Positions 32,991 to 41,925 of a DNA stretch of 64,000 nucleotides are shown here, piece after piece; position 1 is the stretch's first letter, and every line of letters begins with the position of its first letter. The stretch covers positions 1 to 64,000 of the forward strand of contig JALENY010000029.1 of NCBI GenBank assembly GCA_022767285.1, given 5' to 3'. The notes under the pieces were generated by a model. It did no database searches. It worked only from the letters and a program-made list of their open reading frames with translations, and had not been told where the DNA came from. This DNA is from Lachnospiraceae bacterium (lineage in GTDB: Bacteria > Bacillota > Clostridia > Lachnospirales > Lachnospiraceae). The position numbers were made by a program, and so were the translations under genes.

Positions 32991-34010
32991 ATGGCAAGAT
33001 TTTGTACAAGATGCGGAAAAAAGCTGGAGGATGGAGAAGTTTGTACCTGCAGTCAGCAGTCAATACCGAACCAGCCGCTGCAGACGGGTTCAAATCCAAA
33101 CCAGCAGGCTGCAGCGAGAATGGGACAGCAGACAGATCCGAATGTGAATCAGCAGTACCGTCAGCCGGGTCCGGGAATGGGACAGCAGGCAGGCCCCGGT
33201 ATGAATCAGCAGTACCGCCAGCCGGGTCCGGGAATGGGACAGCAGGCAGGCCCCAATGTAAACCAGCAGTATCGTCAGGTGCCCCCAAATGTAAGTCAGT
33301 ATCAATCCTACCAGCGCAGAGCGGCGAGAATGCAGGGTACTGATGTGAAAGCAGAAGCAAAGAATATTGCAGCAAAAGCCCTTTTCATGTTTAAAAAACC
33401 GGTAACCGGGGCAAGACAGTTTACCAATCCGGGCAGCATTATGGGTATTGAGCTGATTGCTGTTAAAGCAGTACTGTCCCTGATCCTTGTGATCCTGACA
33501 ACCGCTATTCTGTTTGGAAAGGTCAATAAACTGGCAGGAGGTTTTCTGGGTGATCTGGGGTTAAAGGCACCGTATTTCCAGCTGATTGTCATGACTCTGT
33601 TCTTAACCGCCGGTCTGGACTTCCTGGATGCACTGCTTCTGAAACTTTTGTCCGGATCCAGAAAGTTGAATTATAATTGCATGACCATCAATGTAAGTGT
33701 GCGTGTAGTATATGAAATTTTCGGAACGGCAATCGGCGGTCTGTTTATTCTTCTTGGTGCTGCTATGGAAGCGGTTGTTATGATGGTAATTGGTCTGTTC
33801 GTTATAGCCGGATTCAGTATCATACCGCCCTATGCACAGTTTGCAGCTTATTATGTTGTGGTGGATAACACGGAAAACGGCAAGGTATTTCGCTATGTGC
33901 TGTCGAAAGTGATTCAGGCGGTTGCTGTGTTCCTGCTCATGGCAGTTTTGGCAAACACCGTTGTACAAGATGTCGTTAATATGATTAGTTCCTTTGGACG
34001 TTATTGGTAA
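32991..34010 (+). CDS. Zinc-ribbon multi-pass membrane protein
   Basis: Protein of 339 residues from ATG 32991 (AAGGAGGAG upstream). A short zinc ribbon CTRCGKKLEDGEVCTC (5-20) is followed by a Gln/Pro/Gly-rich stretch with near-identical units of the kind QQYRQPGPGMGQQAGP (about 47-95). The C-terminal 190 residues have about five membrane helices. This architecture resembles other zinc-ribbon membrane proteins of Clostridia with no assigned role. The DNA of the Gln-rich units is itself nearly repeated (33140-33260). Last gene of the zinc-ribbon/lipoprotein cluster. Confidence 0.8.
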   Translation: MARFCTRCGKKLEDGEVCTCSQQSIPNQPLQTGSNPNQQAAARMGQQTDPNVNQQYRQPGPGMGQQAGPGMNQQYRQPGPGMGQQAGPNVNQQYRQVPPNVSQYQSYQRRAARMQGTDVKAEAKNIAAKALFMFKKPVTGARQFTNPGSIMGIELIAVKAVLSLILVILTTAILFGKVNKLAGGFLGDLGLKAPYFQLIVMTLFLTAGLDFLDALLLKLLSGSRKLNYNCMTINVSVRVVYEIFGTAIGGLFILLGAAMEAVVMMVIGLFVIAGFSIIPPYAQFAAYYVVVDNTENGKVFRYVLSKVIQAVAVFLLMAVLANTVVQDVVNMISSFGRYW

Positions 34011-34013
34011 TAT

Positions 34014-34063
34014 AAAAAAGCCTGTTTCCCTCTTTGGTATGATCGAGGGGGCAGGCTTTTTTT
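34014..34063 (+). terminator. Intrinsic terminator of the zinc-ribbon cluster
   Basis: AAAAAGCCTG pairs with CAGGCTTTTT, with CCCTC/GAGGG further in; a run of T's ends the structure. Confidence 0.8.
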
Positions 34064-34219
34064 ATTTCATAGGAAATTCCTTTCCTATGAAATAAAAACA
34101 CTCCGTGAGGATGCACAGGAAAATTGTCACTTCGTGACATGCGTTTCGCGCCAAAGTGTACAAGTCCCTCATGAGTGAGGGATATAGGGAGTTGAAGTGG
34201 ACTTGTCCACTTTGTTCTT
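34064..34219 (+). repeat. Structured dispersed repeat, copy A
   Basis: About 156 bases shared with 57401-57567 and 58398-58565. Order of parts: an imperfect palindrome TTTCATAGGAAATTCC/TTTCCTATGAAA; ACACTCCGTGAGGATGCACA; GTCAC-TTC-GTGAC; GCGTTTCGCGCCAAAGTG; TCCCTCATGAGTGAGGGA; and AAGTGGAC-TT-GTCCACTT. Copy A lacks an 11-base stretch (about ACGCATATGG) present in the other two. No open frame is shared. It lies right behind a terminator and before the end of pyrC. Confidence 0.9.
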
Positions 34220-34288
34220 ATACAGAGAAGTGCGTCCGTAGGAACGGGTGGTGTTCTGTGTGGATCGCACTGCGATGGATCTTTTGCT

Positions 34289-35551
34289 TTATTGCTCTTG
34301 GTACACGATTTTTCCGCCGCAGATGGTATAGTGAATTTTCCCGTACAATTCCATTCCGATAAACGGTGAATTGCTGGATTTGGAGACAAATTTATCTACG
34401 ATCCAGGTCTCGTCCGGGTTAAAAATCACAAAGTCCGCAGGAGCGCCCGGCTGAATCGTTCCAGCCGGAAGATGATACAGAACGGCTGGATTTGCAGTCA
34501 TTTTCTCCAAAAGTTCCATGAGTGTCAGGTGACCCGGTTTTACCAGGGAAGTGATGCCAAGACCCAGAGCTGTCTCAAGGCCGATCATTCCGCTGGGCGC
34601 TTTTGTCAGAGGCCGTGATTTTTCTTCTGCACTGTGGGGCGCGTGGTCGGTGGCGATCAGGTCGATGGTGCCATCCTTAAGTCCTTCGATAATGGCCAGC
34701 CGGTCCGCATTGGTACGAAACGGTGGATTCAGTTTTGCCAAGGCACCTTTTTCTAAAATAGCATCCTCAGTCAGCGTAAAGTGCTGTGGTGTTGCCTCGG
34801 CATGGAGACGAGCCCCCAGCTTCTTGACGGTCCTTATCAAAGATACGGAATTACCGGAGCTGATGTGCTGAATAACCACATCGGCTTTGGAATGAAGGGC
34901 CAGCATACAGTCTCTGGCCACAAGAACATCCTCTGCCATGGCGGATGCTCCTCCGATGCCAAGCTTTTCGGAAATGTGACCGCGGTTGATGCCGCTGTTT
35001 TCAATAAATGCAGGATCTTCCTCGTGGAAACTGATGGGAAGATTCAGCTCTGCTGCCTTTTTCATGGCAGAAAAACAGAGATCTTCCCGGATGATCGGGA
35101 AACCGTCATCGGTAAATCCCGGTGCGCCGGCCCGTGCCAGAGCTTCAAGATCGTTCAGTTCTTCTCCTTTCAGGCCTTTCGTGACAGCAGAAGCCTGATA
35201 AATGTGTATCGTTTCTTTCGCTGCGCGGGAAATAATATCCGTGAGTGTGTCCACGTTGTCCACTGCAGGGGACGTGTTGGCCATACAGATGACGGAAGTA
35301 AATCCGCCTTTTGCAGCAGCCAGAGCGCCGGTATGAAGGTTCTCTTTATAGGTAAATCCCGGATCACGAAAATGAACGTGCGTATCAATCAGACCGGGGG
35401 CGATCGTCAGCCCGCACACATCAAGGATCTCCTCACCTTCCCTGGGCGAAAGAGTCCCGATTTCCTGTATTTTGCCGTCAGCAGTTCGAATGTCAGCCTG
35501 TTTTGCCGTTTTGGAAGCCGGATCGATATAATAACCGTTTTTAAGAATCAT
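34289..35551 (-). CDS. pyrC: Dihydroorotase
   Basis: Protein of 420 residues from ATG 35551 (AGGTG upstream; GTG 35560 is also possible). Third step of pyrimidine synthesis. Metal-binding DTHVHFRDPG (about 56-65); carboxylated-lysine region of type I enzymes; HISSGNSV with metal-binding His; DHAPH (about residue 301) with the catalytic Asp; and substrate-binding NPPFR. Length fits type I dihydroorotases. It stands apart from other pyr genes in this window and has a long leader that may form alternative structures (see leader entry). Confidence 0.94.
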   Translation of the reverse strand: MILKNGYYIDPASKTAKQADIRTADGKIQEIGTLSPREGEEILDVCGLTIAPGLIDTHVHFRDPGFTYKENLHTGALAAAKGGFTSVICMANTSPAVDNVDTLTDIISRAAKETIHIYQASAVTKGLKGEELNDLEALARAGAPGFTDDGFPIIREDLCFSAMKKAAELNLPISFHEEDPAFIENSGINRGHISEKLGIGGASAMAEDVLVARDCMLALHSKADVVIQHISSGNSVSLIRTVKKLGARLHAEATPQHFTLTEDAILEKGALAKLNPPFRTNADRLAIIEGLKDGTIDLIATDHAPHSAEEKSRPLTKAPSGMIGLETALGLGITSLVKPGHLTLMELLEKMTANPAVLYHLPAGTIQPGAPADFVIFNPDETWIVDKFVSKSSNSPFIGMELYGKIHYTICGGKIVYQEQ

Positions 35552-35561
35552 GTTAATCACC

Positions 35562-35739
35562 TGCAGGATATATTTGCTATGAAAATTGGGAGTAATCGAC
35601 TTTCAATTATGGGATATCTGCGTCTGCAGCCATGTCCGTTTCGAAAATATATCACTGTCATCCTTTCTGAAGGTTTCAGGATGCCGTCAACCCGGAATCC
35701 TGCAAAATAAGTATAGAAGACAAAAGAAAGGACTGTCAA
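35562..35739 (-). promoter_or_regulatory. pyrC promoter and structured leader
   Basis: Minus strand: TTGACA (35739-35734), 18 bases, TATACT (35715-35710). The leader of about 150 bases begins with TGCAGGAT (35704-35697), which can pair with ATCCTG at 35682-35677, or with ATCCTGCA at 35569-35562 next to the ribosome site AGGTG. These pairings exclude each other, so translation control is possible. The rest of the 422-base gap before citrate synthase (35740-35973) holds only the divergent promoter region; I see no gene in it. Confidence 0.5.
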
Positions 35740-35973
35740 GAAAAAAACAGGAAAGAGGCCGGAAAATGCAGCAGACAGGAATGAGGCCGAAGATCGGGTG
35801 AGATTCTTTTTGTTTACGAAATCAGGTTTTTCTGATATACTGGTTTTAATGTGTTTGTTTATGTATTATATATTGATACTTTTTATGAGGGGGAGTAAAT
35901 CGGGAACAATCGCAGATATGAAAGACGATAGAAGGCAGAATATACATGCCGCCAGCAGAAAGGGGAAATGCAT

Positions 35974-37338
35974 ATGTCAAATTATAGTATGAAAGTAACA
36001 CCGGAAATTGAAGCACTGACACAAATTTGCCGGAAAAACACAACTACGGATGCATCTCTGTACGGAAAGTATGATGTAAAGAGAGGTCTCCGCGATATTA
36101 ATGGTAAGGGTGTGCTTGCTGGGTTAACGCAGGTATCCAACATTGTAGCCGACAAAATCGTAGATGGTCAGAGAGTTCCATGTGACGGTGAATTATACTA
36201 CAGAGGTATGAACATCAACGATTTGACAAGAGGTTTTCTCCGGGAAAACCGCATGGGGTTTGAGGAAGTTGCATATCTTCTTCTATTCGGAGAACTGCCG
36301 TCCAGGGATGAGCTGGAGCAGTTCAAACAGATTCTGGTTCAGCAGCGTTCACTCCCGACCAATTTCGTGCGCGATATTATCATGAAAGCGCCAAGCAAAG
36401 ACATCATGAATACACTGTCTAAAAGTGTACTGAATCTGTACTCTTATGATACCCATGCAGATGATATTTCATTGCCGAATGTTCTTCGCCAGTGTATCAA
36501 TCTGATCAGCACCTTTCCGCTGATGTCCGTCTATGGATATCAGGCATACAATCATTATGTTCGCGGAAAGAGCCTGTACATTCATAATCCTTCCCGAAAA
36601 CTGTCCACGGCAGAGAATATTCTTCGCCTTTTGCGGCCGGATAAAAAATATACACCGCTGGAAGCAAAAATACTGGATCTGGCGCTGGTTCTTCATATGG
36701 AACATGGAGGCGGCAACAATTCCACCTTTACCATGCATGTGGTAACCTCTTCCGGTACGGACACCTATTCGGCGGTTGCAGCCTCTCTGGCTTCCTTAAA
36801 GGGACCGAAGCACGGCGGTGCCAACATTAAAGTCGTGGAAATGTTTGAAGATATGAGAAATAATATCCGCAATATTTCTGACGAGGAAGAGATTGAGGAC
36901 TATCTGGTAAAACTGCTTCATAAAGAAGCGTTCGACCGGCGGGGCCTGATTTACGGAATGGGACATGCGGTGTATTCCATATCGGATCCGAGAGCGAACC
37001 TCTTCAAAGGATTCGTAGAAAAACTGGCAGTGGAAAAAGGCCGTGAAGAAGACTATAAACTGTATGCTGCCGTTGCACGTCTGGCTCCGGAAGTCATTGC
37101 GAGAGAACGTAAAATATACAAAGGTGTCAGCCCCAATGTGGATTTTTACAGCGGTTTTGTATACAGCATGCTGGATCTACCGTTGGAACTCTATGCGCCT
37201 ATGTTTGCTATTGCCCGTATGGTGGGGTGGAGTGCTCACCGTCTGGAAGAATTGATCAACACGGATAAGATTATTCGTCCTGCCTACAAAAATATTCTGG
37301 AAAACCAGAAATATGTACCGCTGAATGAGCGTGGCTGA
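35974..37338 (+). CDS. gltA: Citrate synthase
   Basis: Protein of 454 residues from ATG 35974 (AAAGGGG nine bases upstream; ATG 35968 is too close to it). Condenses acetyl-CoA and oxaloacetate. Visible: YRGMNINDLTRGF-type N-terminal region, LHMEHGGGNNSTFTMHVV (in part, about 235-252) with a catalytic His, GPKHGGANIKVVEMFED, GMGHAVYSISDPRA with the second His/Asp set, and the C-terminal VDFYSGFVYSMLDLP. Slightly long for the family, with an N-terminal extension of about 40 residues. In an anaerobe it supports glutamate synthesis. Confidence 0.95.
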   Translation: MSNYSMKVTPEIEALTQICRKNTTTDASLYGKYDVKRGLRDINGKGVLAGLTQVSNIVADKIVDGQRVPCDGELYYRGMNINDLTRGFLRENRMGFEEVAYLLLFGELPSRDELEQFKQILVQQRSLPTNFVRDIIMKAPSKDIMNTLSKSVLNLYSYDTHADDISLPNVLRQCINLISTFPLMSVYGYQAYNHYVRGKSLYIHNPSRKLSTAENILRLLRPDKKYTPLEAKILDLALVLHMEHGGGNNSTFTMHVVTSSGTDTYSAVAASLASLKGPKHGGANIKVVEMFEDMRNNIRNISDEEEIEDYLVKLLHKEAFDRRGLIYGMGHAVYSISDPRANLFKGFVEKLAVEKGREEDYKLYAAVARLAPEVIARERKIYKGVSPNVDFYSGFVYSMLDLPLELYAPMFAIARMVGWSAHRLEELINTDKIIRPAYKNILENQKYVPLNERG

Positions 37339-37378
37339 AATCGCTTGAATGCGGCTGAAATTATAAGGGAGCCTGTGT

Positions 37379-37879
37379 ATGTTTGATTGTTTTTATCCGG
37401 ATGAAATTCAGGAATCGACATATGGAATAAATTTTGATACACTATATAAAGAGGGATATCGAGGGCTGATTTTCGACATTGATAACACGCTGGTGCCTCA
37501 CGGGGCTCCGGCAGATTCCCGAGCCATTGCATTGTTCACCCACCTGAAAGAGATGGGTTATCAGTGCTGTCTTCTGTCTAACAACCAGATTGACCGTGTG
37601 GAGATGTTCAATCGGGATGTGCAGGTGCATTTTATTGAGAATGCGCATAAGCCTTCCATAAAAAATTATCTGGCGGCCATGGAGCGGATGGGGACAGACA
37701 GGAGCAATACGATCTTTATCGGAGACCAGTTATTTACCGATGTTTGGGGTGCAAAAAGAGCAGGTATCCGAAACATCCTGGTAAAACCGATTCATCCAAA
37801 AGAAGAAATACAGATTGTTTTAAAAAGGTACCTGGAAAAAATCGTTCTCTTTTTTTACAACAGGAAGGTGGGAAAATAG
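37379..37879 (+). CDS. YqeG family HAD-type phosphatase
   Basis: Protein of 166 residues. HAD-superfamily IIIA: motif I FDIDNTLVPHG (about 32-42), motif II LLSNN, and motif III FIGDQLFTDVWGAKRAG (in part). Length and the N-terminal YPDEIQESTYGI match YqeG. Substrate unknown; in Firmicutes it often precedes aroE. Its stop codon shares one base with the GTG start of the next gene. Confidence 0.92.
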   Translation: MFDCFYPDEIQESTYGINFDTLYKEGYRGLIFDIDNTLVPHGAPADSRAIALFTHLKEMGYQCCLLSNNQIDRVEMFNRDVQVHFIENAHKPSIKNYLAAMERMGTDRSNTIFIGDQLFTDVWGAKRAGIRNILVKPIHPKEEIQIVLKRYLEKIVLFFYNRKVGK

Positions 37880-38388
37880 TGAATCATATTATCATTGAAG
37901 GTTTTATGGGATCCGGGAAATCAAAAGTAGGTAAGACTTTGGCAAAAAATATGGGATTACCCTATATTGATGTGGACAAATTAATTACTTCAAAAATGAA
38001 CATGAGCGTCAATGATATTTTTGAACGGTTTGGTGAGCCATATTTTCGTGCAATGGAAGGTTTTATCCTGAAACAGTTGCTGGATGAGAAAAAACGTAGT
38101 ATTATCTGTATTGGCGGTGGTCTGGCAACATTTGAATCGAATGTTACATATTTGAAAAAACTGGGGAAGGTTGTTTACCTGAAAAAGCCAGTGGCGGAGT
38201 TAGCGGCACGTCTGGAAGAAAAACGTGCGGATGATCCGTTCTTTAAGGGAACCAAGATTGCAGATAAGGTCAAGAAGATGCTGGCTGAACGGGAACCTTA
38301 TTACAAAAAGGCTGCAGATATGATCTTGGATGCAAAGGGCATGACGATCGAACAGATGGCGGAAGAGATCCAGAAACAGCTGGGCTGA
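37879..38388 (+). CDS. Shikimate kinase-like protein, copy 1
   Basis: Protein of 169 residues starting at GTG 37879, supported by AGGAAGGTGGG upstream. P-loop GFMGSGKS (8-15); DVDKLI with the shikimate-contacting Asp; FRAMEGFIL with the Arg of the FRxxE motif; GGG; and REPYYKKAAD. The lid segment reads KRADDPFF rather than the usual ERPLL found in copy 2 (39374-39901). So it is a diverged paralogue that may act on shikimate or a related substrate. It lies between yqeG and aroE. Confidence 0.8.
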   Translation: MNHIIIEGFMGSGKSKVGKTLAKNMGLPYIDVDKLITSKMNMSVNDIFERFGEPYFRAMEGFILKQLLDEKKRSIICIGGGLATFESNVTYLKKLGKVVYLKKPVAELAARLEEKRADDPFFKGTKIADKVKKMLAEREPYYKKAADMILDAKGMTIEQMAEEIQKQLG

Positions 38389-38475
38389 CAGACCGCGGAC
38401 ATAGAAAAAGCACAGATACCATCGTTGTCTGCAGATGAAGAAAAGAGAAACAGAAGATCAGGAGAAACAAAACAT

Positions 38476-39345
38476 ATGGAGTATAATATAACCGGTCATA
38501 CCCGGCTGGCCTGCCTGCTGGGGGATCCGGTGGAACACAGTATTTCACCGGCTATGCACAACGAGGCATTTCGGCAGTTGGGAATTGATTGCACCTATCT
38601 GGCATTTCCGGTAGGGACTGACAATCTGGCTTTGGTTGTGGAAGCCCTGAAAAAGATGAATGTACTGGGATTTAATCTGACTATGCCCGACAAGAATCTG
38701 GTCTGCGAGCTGTGTGATGAGCTTTCGGCGGCGGCATCCATTGGTGGTGCTGTCAATACGGTTCTGAACCGGGAGGGAAAGCTGATCGGCTACACGACCG
38801 ATGGCATCGGATTTATGGATGCCTGCAGGGCAGCGGGATTTGACATAATCGGGAAAAAAATGACACTTCTTGGTGCGGGAGGTGCCGCAAGGGCGATTTT
38901 GATCCAGGCAGCACTGGACGGTGTGAGAGAGATTTCCGTATTCAGTCGAAAGAGCAGTAAATGGGATCAGACAGAGGCCCTGATCAGTAAACTGCGGGAA
39001 AATACAGAATGTGTGCTGAATCATTTTGATTATGAGGATCCGTCTGTTTTAAAAGATGAAATACAGGACAGCGCCATATTGGTAAACGGTACTTCGGTGG
39101 GAATGGCCCCCAATGAGGAGGATTCTCTTATCGAAGATGCATCCTGGTTTACCCCGGGTCTGATGGTTTATGATGTTATTTATAATCCGGAGGAGACAAA
39201 ACTTTTGCGGATGGCAAAAGAAGCTGGATGCAGGACGGCAAACGGCTTGTATATGCTGCTCTATCAGGGGGCGGCCGCATTTAAGATCTGGACCGGACAA
39301 GATATGCCGGTTGAGTTGATAAAAGAAAAATATTTTAGCCGATAA
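38476..39345 (+). CDS. aroE: Shikimate dehydrogenase
   Basis: Protein of 289 residues from ATG 38476 (AGGAGAAA upstream). Reduces 3-dehydroshikimate to shikimate with NADPH. Visible: GDPVEHSISPAMHN (about 13-26), FNLTMPDKN with the catalytic-site Lys and Asp region, GAVNTV, the Rossmann motif LLGAGGAARAI, and GLYMLLYQGAAAFKIWTG. The region FNLTMPDK replaces the more common NVTxPxK, as in the AroE subgroup found in many Clostridia. Flanked by two shikimate kinases. Confidence 0.94.
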   Translation: MEYNITGHTRLACLLGDPVEHSISPAMHNEAFRQLGIDCTYLAFPVGTDNLALVVEALKKMNVLGFNLTMPDKNLVCELCDELSAAASIGGAVNTVLNREGKLIGYTTDGIGFMDACRAAGFDIIGKKMTLLGAGGAARAILIQAALDGVREISVFSRKSSKWDQTEALISKLRENTECVLNHFDYEDPSVLKDEIQDSAILVNGTSVGMAPNEEDSLIEDASWFTPGLMVYDVIYNPEETKLLRMAKEAGCRTANGLYMLLYQGAAAFKIWTGQDMPVELIKEKYFSR

Positions 39346-39373
39346 GGCACGTGGGAGGAATGATAAGCTAACT

Positions 39374-39901
39374 ATGAACACGTTAAGCGACAGTATTTAT
39401 TTAATTGGATTTATGGGTACCGGAAAAAGTACGGTAGGAGCAAAACTCAGTGAAAAACTGGGTGCAACACTCATTGAAATGGATCAGGTGATCGTGGAGC
39501 AGCATGACATGGAAATATCCGATATTTTTGACGAATACGGAGAAAACTATTTCCGACGTCTTGAGACCGGCCTTCTGAAGGAACTGCAGGGAAAGAAGAA
39601 CCTGGTGGTTTCCACCGGCGGCGGTGTTGTACTGCGGGATGAAAATATCGCTCTGATGCGCGAAAACGGATATGTGGTATATTTGACCGCAAAACCGGAA
39701 ATTATTTATGAGAGAGTAAAGGACAATAAAGAACGCCCGCTGCTCAATGAAAACATGAGTGTAGAGTACATTGAAGAGATGCTCAGTGACAGAAAAGAAT
39801 ATTATCGCAGTGCCGCACATATTAAGGTTTCCACCAACAATAAGAGCATTGATGAGATTGTGGAGGAAATCTGTGAGCGTTTGGAAGATTACGAAAAGTA
39901 A
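39374..39901 (+). CDS. aroK: Shikimate kinase, copy 2
   Basis: Protein of 175 residues. P-loop GFMGTGKS (12-19); EMDQVIVEQ; FRRLETGLL; GGGVVLR; lid KERPLLNENM; and DRKEYYRSAAH. All standard shikimate-kinase residues are present, so this copy is the more certain enzyme of the two. Ribosome site GGAGG. It completes an aro group of yqeG-aroK1-aroE-aroK2, followed by efp. Confidence 0.94.
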   Translation: MNTLSDSIYLIGFMGTGKSTVGAKLSEKLGATLIEMDQVIVEQHDMEISDIFDEYGENYFRRLETGLLKELQGKKNLVVSTGGGVVLRDENIALMRENGYVVYLTAKPEIIYERVKDNKERPLLNENMSVEYIEEMLSDRKEYYRSAAHIKVSTNNKSIDEIVEEICERLEDYEK

Positions 39902-40002
39902 TCCCTGTAAAAAAGAAACAGTTGAAAAATGGTATATTTTATTATACAATATCAGATATATGTGAATATATGCGGAAACGCATTTAAGGAGGAATAATTA
40001 AC

Positions 40003-40560
40003 ATGATTTCAGCAGGTGATTTTAAAAACGGACTTACTTTGGAAATCGATGGAAATGTAGTTCAGATTATGGAGTTCCAGCATGTAAAACCTGGTAAAGG
40101 TGCAGCGTTCGTCCGTACAAAATTAAAAAATGTAATCAGTGGTGGTGTTGTTGAGAAAACATTCCGTCCCACAGAAAAATTCCCGGCAGCACGTATCGAC
40201 CGTGTTGATATGTCCTATCTGTATTCTGACGGAGACCTTTACAACTTCATGAATAATGAGACTTTTGATCAGATCGCATTGAACAGTGATACAGTTGGTG
40301 ATTCTCTGAAGTTTGTAAAAGAAAATGATATCGTTAAGGTATGTTCCTATAATGGCAACGTATTTGCTATTGAGCCGCCGCTGTTCGTAGAACTTGAGAT
40401 TACTGATACAGAGCCTGGATTCAAAGGCGATACAGCAACCGGCGCAACAAAACCGGCTACCGTTGAAACCGGTGCAGTAGTTAGCGTTCCGTTGTTTGTA
40501 AGTACAGGTGATAAGATTAAGATTGACACCCGTACCGGCGAATATCTTTCCAGAGTATAA
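40003..40560 (+). CDS. efp: Elongation factor P
   Basis: Protein of 185 residues. Relieves ribosome stalling at proline runs. The three domains follow the family; the tip loop [17 protein letters not shown] (in part, about 27-43) carries Lys at the position modified in many bacteria. The C-terminus [17 protein letters not shown] is standard. Ribosome site AAGGAGG. Confidence 0.97.
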   Translation: MISAGDFKNGLTLEIDGNVVQIMEFQHVKPGKGAAFVRTKLKNVISGGVVEKTFRPTEKFPAARIDRVDMSYLYSDGDLYNFMNNETFDQIALNSDTVGDSLKFVKENDIVKVCSYNGNVFAIEPPLFVELEITDTEPGFKGDTATGATKPATVETGAVVSVPLFVSTGDKIKIDTRTGEYLSRV

Positions 40561-40571
40561 TTGGATCTTTC

Positions 40572-40610
40572 AGAGGGCGGACTTTCCCGCCCGCCCTCTA
40601 AAATCTTTAT
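40572..40610 (+). terminator. Intrinsic terminator of efp
   Basis: AGAGGGCGG and CCGCCCTCT pair (40572-40580 with 40591-40599), followed by an A/T-rich stretch with short T-runs. The rest of the 396-base gap to 40957 holds no gene I can support; a small hairpin around GCCG/CGGC lies near 40800-40820. Confidence 0.65.
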
Positions 40611-40956
40611 CTTTAAAAATCTTTTATAGCAATTCATTTATGCCGTTCGGCAGCAGTTTCCATTTTATTTAATTCATATTCTGTTTTGAGTTCATAGAAA
40701 AGCAGTTTCATCTATTATGAGTGCAAAATATGCATTGGTAATTTAAAGACTTTACATTTTTATTGGAGGATGTCAATAGTTTTTCGCAAATTATATTTCA
40801 GCCGTTTGGTAACCGGCTATGATATCAGACAGCGGATCATATAACATGTTTGGGATTTTATCCGGCTATAATGCGGTACGCGGACTTGCCTGTCTGTATG
40901 TACCCTGATGCATGCCGTTTAAAATAAATATATTAAGAAAGGACAGATGATTTGAA

Positions 40957-41871
40957 ATGACTTATGAAGAATTCAAAATCGCCATGACCGCAGAGGTCAC
41001 AAATTTAGCTGGAGAGGAGGTGAATGTCTTGCTCCATCGAATTCCGAAAAATAATGGGATTATTCTGGATGCGATCACAGTGATGGGAAATGGACAGAAT
41101 GCAGCGCCTTCCATTTATCTGAAGGATTTTTATCTCCGTTATCGGCAGGGGAGCAGTGTGCGGGAACTGGCTGAGGAAATTTTGGAATTTTCCCGCCTGA
41201 ATCACATAAGGGGCCGAATCCCGGAGAAGTTTTTCCTGGATTTTTCCCTTGTCAGAAAGCGAATATGTTTTAAATTGATTCATTATAAGAAAAATGCCGG
41301 ACTGCTTCGCTCGGTTCCACATCGAAGAGTGCTGGATCTTGCCATGGTGTTTTATTATTCCATGGAACCCAATGTACTGGAACATGCATCAGTTCTGATC
41401 CGCAATACGGATGTTGAGCGCTGGCACACTACCGGAAAGGAAATCGAAGATCTCGCCATGGAGAACACACCGCGGCTGATGGAATGGCGGTTTTCGACCC
41501 TGTCTGAGCTTTTGCAGGAATTTATGGATGGAGACAAAAGGGAAGATGAGATCGATCCATTCCGAATCGATCCGGATGAAGTGCAGTCTGCGCCTATGTA
41601 TGTTTTGACAAACCGGGAAAAATATTTTGGCGCTGCCTGCATGCTTTATCCGGATCTTTTAAAACAAATCTCAGATAAGCTGAATGACAATCTCTATATA
41701 CTGCCAAGCAGTATTCACGAATGCATTATCATGCCCGCTTCAGGGGAATATTCTCAGAAAAGTCTTAGTGAAATGGTAACAGAAATCAATGAAGTCCAGG
41801 TGGACGAGACAGAAGTACTGTCAGACAATGTGTATTATTTTGATCGGATGACAGGATCGATTGCGATATAA
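40957..41871 (+). CDS. DUF5688 family protein
   Basis: Protein of 304 residues, cytosolic, no signal or membrane segment. Features typical of DUF5688 proteins, which are common in Lachnospiraceae, often in several copies: MTYEEFKIAM at the start, LYLRYRQG-like FYLRYRQGSSVRELAEEIL, HRRVLDLAMVFYY, ALVLTN-like MYVLTNREKYFGAACMLYP, LPSSIHECIIMPA and the C-terminal NVYYFDRMTG. Function unknown. Ribosome site AAAGGAC. Confidence 0.82.
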   Translation: MTYEEFKIAMTAEVTNLAGEEVNVLLHRIPKNNGIILDAITVMGNGQNAAPSIYLKDFYLRYRQGSSVRELAEEILEFSRLNHIRGRIPEKFFLDFSLVRKRICFKLIHYKKNAGLLRSVPHRRVLDLAMVFYYSMEPNVLEHASVLIRNTDVERWHTTGKEIEDLAMENTPRLMEWRFSTLSELLQEFMDGDKREDEIDPFRIDPDEVQSAPMYVLTNREKYFGAACMLYPDLLKQISDKLNDNLYILPSSIHECIIMPASGEYSQKSLSEMVTEINEVQVDETEVLSDNVYYFDRMTGSIAI

Positions 41872-41885
41872 ATTGCTGTGATAAA

Positions 41886-41913
41886 AAGGCAGCACCCGAA
41901 ATGGTGCTGCCTT
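41886..41913. terminator. Bidirectional terminator between converging genes
   Basis: AAGGCAGCACC and GGTGCTGCCTT pair around CGAAAT. On the minus strand it is followed by a T-run, so it mainly serves the gene ending at 41926. Confidence 0.8.
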
Positions 41914-41925
41914 AATCACTTAAAA

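Noticed and set aside
32515-33375. 286-codon open frame on the - strand
   Set aside because: Antisense to the lipoprotein and zinc-ribbon genes; low-complexity product arises from the Gln/Pro repeats.
34064-34219. Remnant of an insertion sequence with transposase
   Set aside because: No copy contains any open frame resembling a transposase.
34781-35710. 309-codon open frame on the + strand
   Set aside because: Antisense to pyrC, with implausible composition.
37744-37878. N-terminal extension of shikimate kinase copy 1
   Set aside because: Lies inside yqeG; GTG 37879 has a strong ribosome site and yields the normal family start.
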